Shown: positions 63,869-64,000 of the stretch, piece by piece
Numbering within the stretch: the first letter of the stretch is position 1
How the letters are laid out: every line of letters begins with the position of its first letter
Origin: Acidobacteriota bacterium
GTDB lineage: Bacteria > Acidobacteriota > Terriglobia > Acidiferrales > UBA7541
Assembly: GCA_013289825.1 (NCBI GenBank)
Contig: JABCZF010000022.1
Location: forward strand, 1 to 64,000
Direction: 5' to 3'
DNA: 64,000 nt
The notes under the pieces: generated by a model
The model's database searches: none
What the model was told of the DNA's origin: nothing
The model's input: only the letters and a program-made list of their open reading frames with translations
Position numbers and translations under genes: made by a program

Positions 63869-64000
63869 TGCGCGCTCAGCTCGTCGAGCTTGCGCTTTAA
63901 CTGTTCGAGCTTCTGTCCAGCCTCCCCGAGCTTGCCTTCTGCCGTCAGTCGCTGGTAGTCGGCGAGATCTTTGGCCGCTCCCGTGATGAGCGCGTTCACG
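63859..64000 (-). CDS. C-terminal end of a UPF0182-like protein, partial
   Basis: The last 46 codons of a gene that runs off the window: NALITGAAKDLADYQRLTAE, then GKLGEAGQKLEQLKRKLDEL. A helical, coiled-coil-prone tail of this form is found at the end of UPF0182 (COG1615) membrane proteins. The match is short, so other proteins with a helical tail cannot be ruled out. Confidence 0.5.
   Translation of the reverse strand, partial: VNALITGAAKDLADYQRLTAEGKLGEAGQKLEQLKRKLDELSAHQK

Noticed and set aside
1..64000. CRISPR array
   Set aside because: No set of regularly spaced identical repeats with unique spacers was seen. The only regular array (45971-46011) has 8-bp units and 3-bp spacers.

Overview
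The window looks like chromosomal DNA of a soil-type Acidobacteriota (Terriglobia-like). This is an inference from gene content: a Kdp system with the KdpD sensor split into two genes, a GerMN-rph-rdgB cluster, secreted S9 peptidase and BNR-repeat proteins, an ice-binding-like PEP-CTERM protein, a HAF-repeat fragment and abundant small TA loci. GC content is moderately high and the genes are densely packed on both strands. No rRNA, CRISPR array, prophage or intact insertion sequence was seen.

Layout. 1-7064: housekeeping genes (tag, trxA, glgA, a membrane methyltransferase, rsmA, a GDPD phosphodiesterase) followed by secreted or small proteins (BON, unknown, DUF4136). 7158-9352: a two-gene arsenic methylation and radical-SAM operon (arsM-arsS). 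9375-12260: a very large FAD/NAD oxidoreductase fused to a polyferredoxin membrane module, divergent from a small UBP-type zinc-finger gene. 12300-16920: a kinase-PLP enzyme fusion, a glycine-rich lipoprotein and an MFS transporter. 17072-25149: the potassium island, with an extra 28-residue membrane peptide, kdpF, kdpA, kdpB, kdpC, then kdpE and a sensor kinase on the other strand, and the KdpD N-terminal half as a separate divergent gene. 25278-27809: a small protein, the ice-binding-like protein and an FAH-family hydrolase.

28331-34036 is an accessory stretch: glpD-glpK, a decayed sigma-54 regulator, a DoxX-like membrane protein, an intact vapBC pair and tRNA-Arg(ACG). Two short sequences here resemble tRNA 3' ends and may be scars of integration. 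34140-37185 holds two translationally coupled transporters. 37431-45650 mixes small regulators, patatin, DedA, HAD proteins, a coiled-coil membrane protein, a peroxiredoxin and a dienelactone hydrolase, several ended by clear terminators. 45676-46011 is a dead vapBC locus that still carries a strikingly regular operator. 46072-51720 encodes two large secreted proteins.

52003-57409 contains an amino-acid permease and the row amidase, gerM-like, rph, rdgB and nth. 57432-59555 contains a decayed membrane gene, a lipoprotein, tRNA-Pro(UGG) and a broken copy of its 5' half. 59636-64000 contains a LolA-like protein facing an MMPL transporter, an IS3 transposase remnant, a HAF-repeat fragment and the edge of a UPF0182-like gene.

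The strongest candidates for unusual biology are the FAD-polyferredoxin/zinc-finger pair, the kinase-phospholyase-like fusion, the split and divergent KdpD, the palindrome array left beside the dead TA locus, and the tRNA-derived scars.
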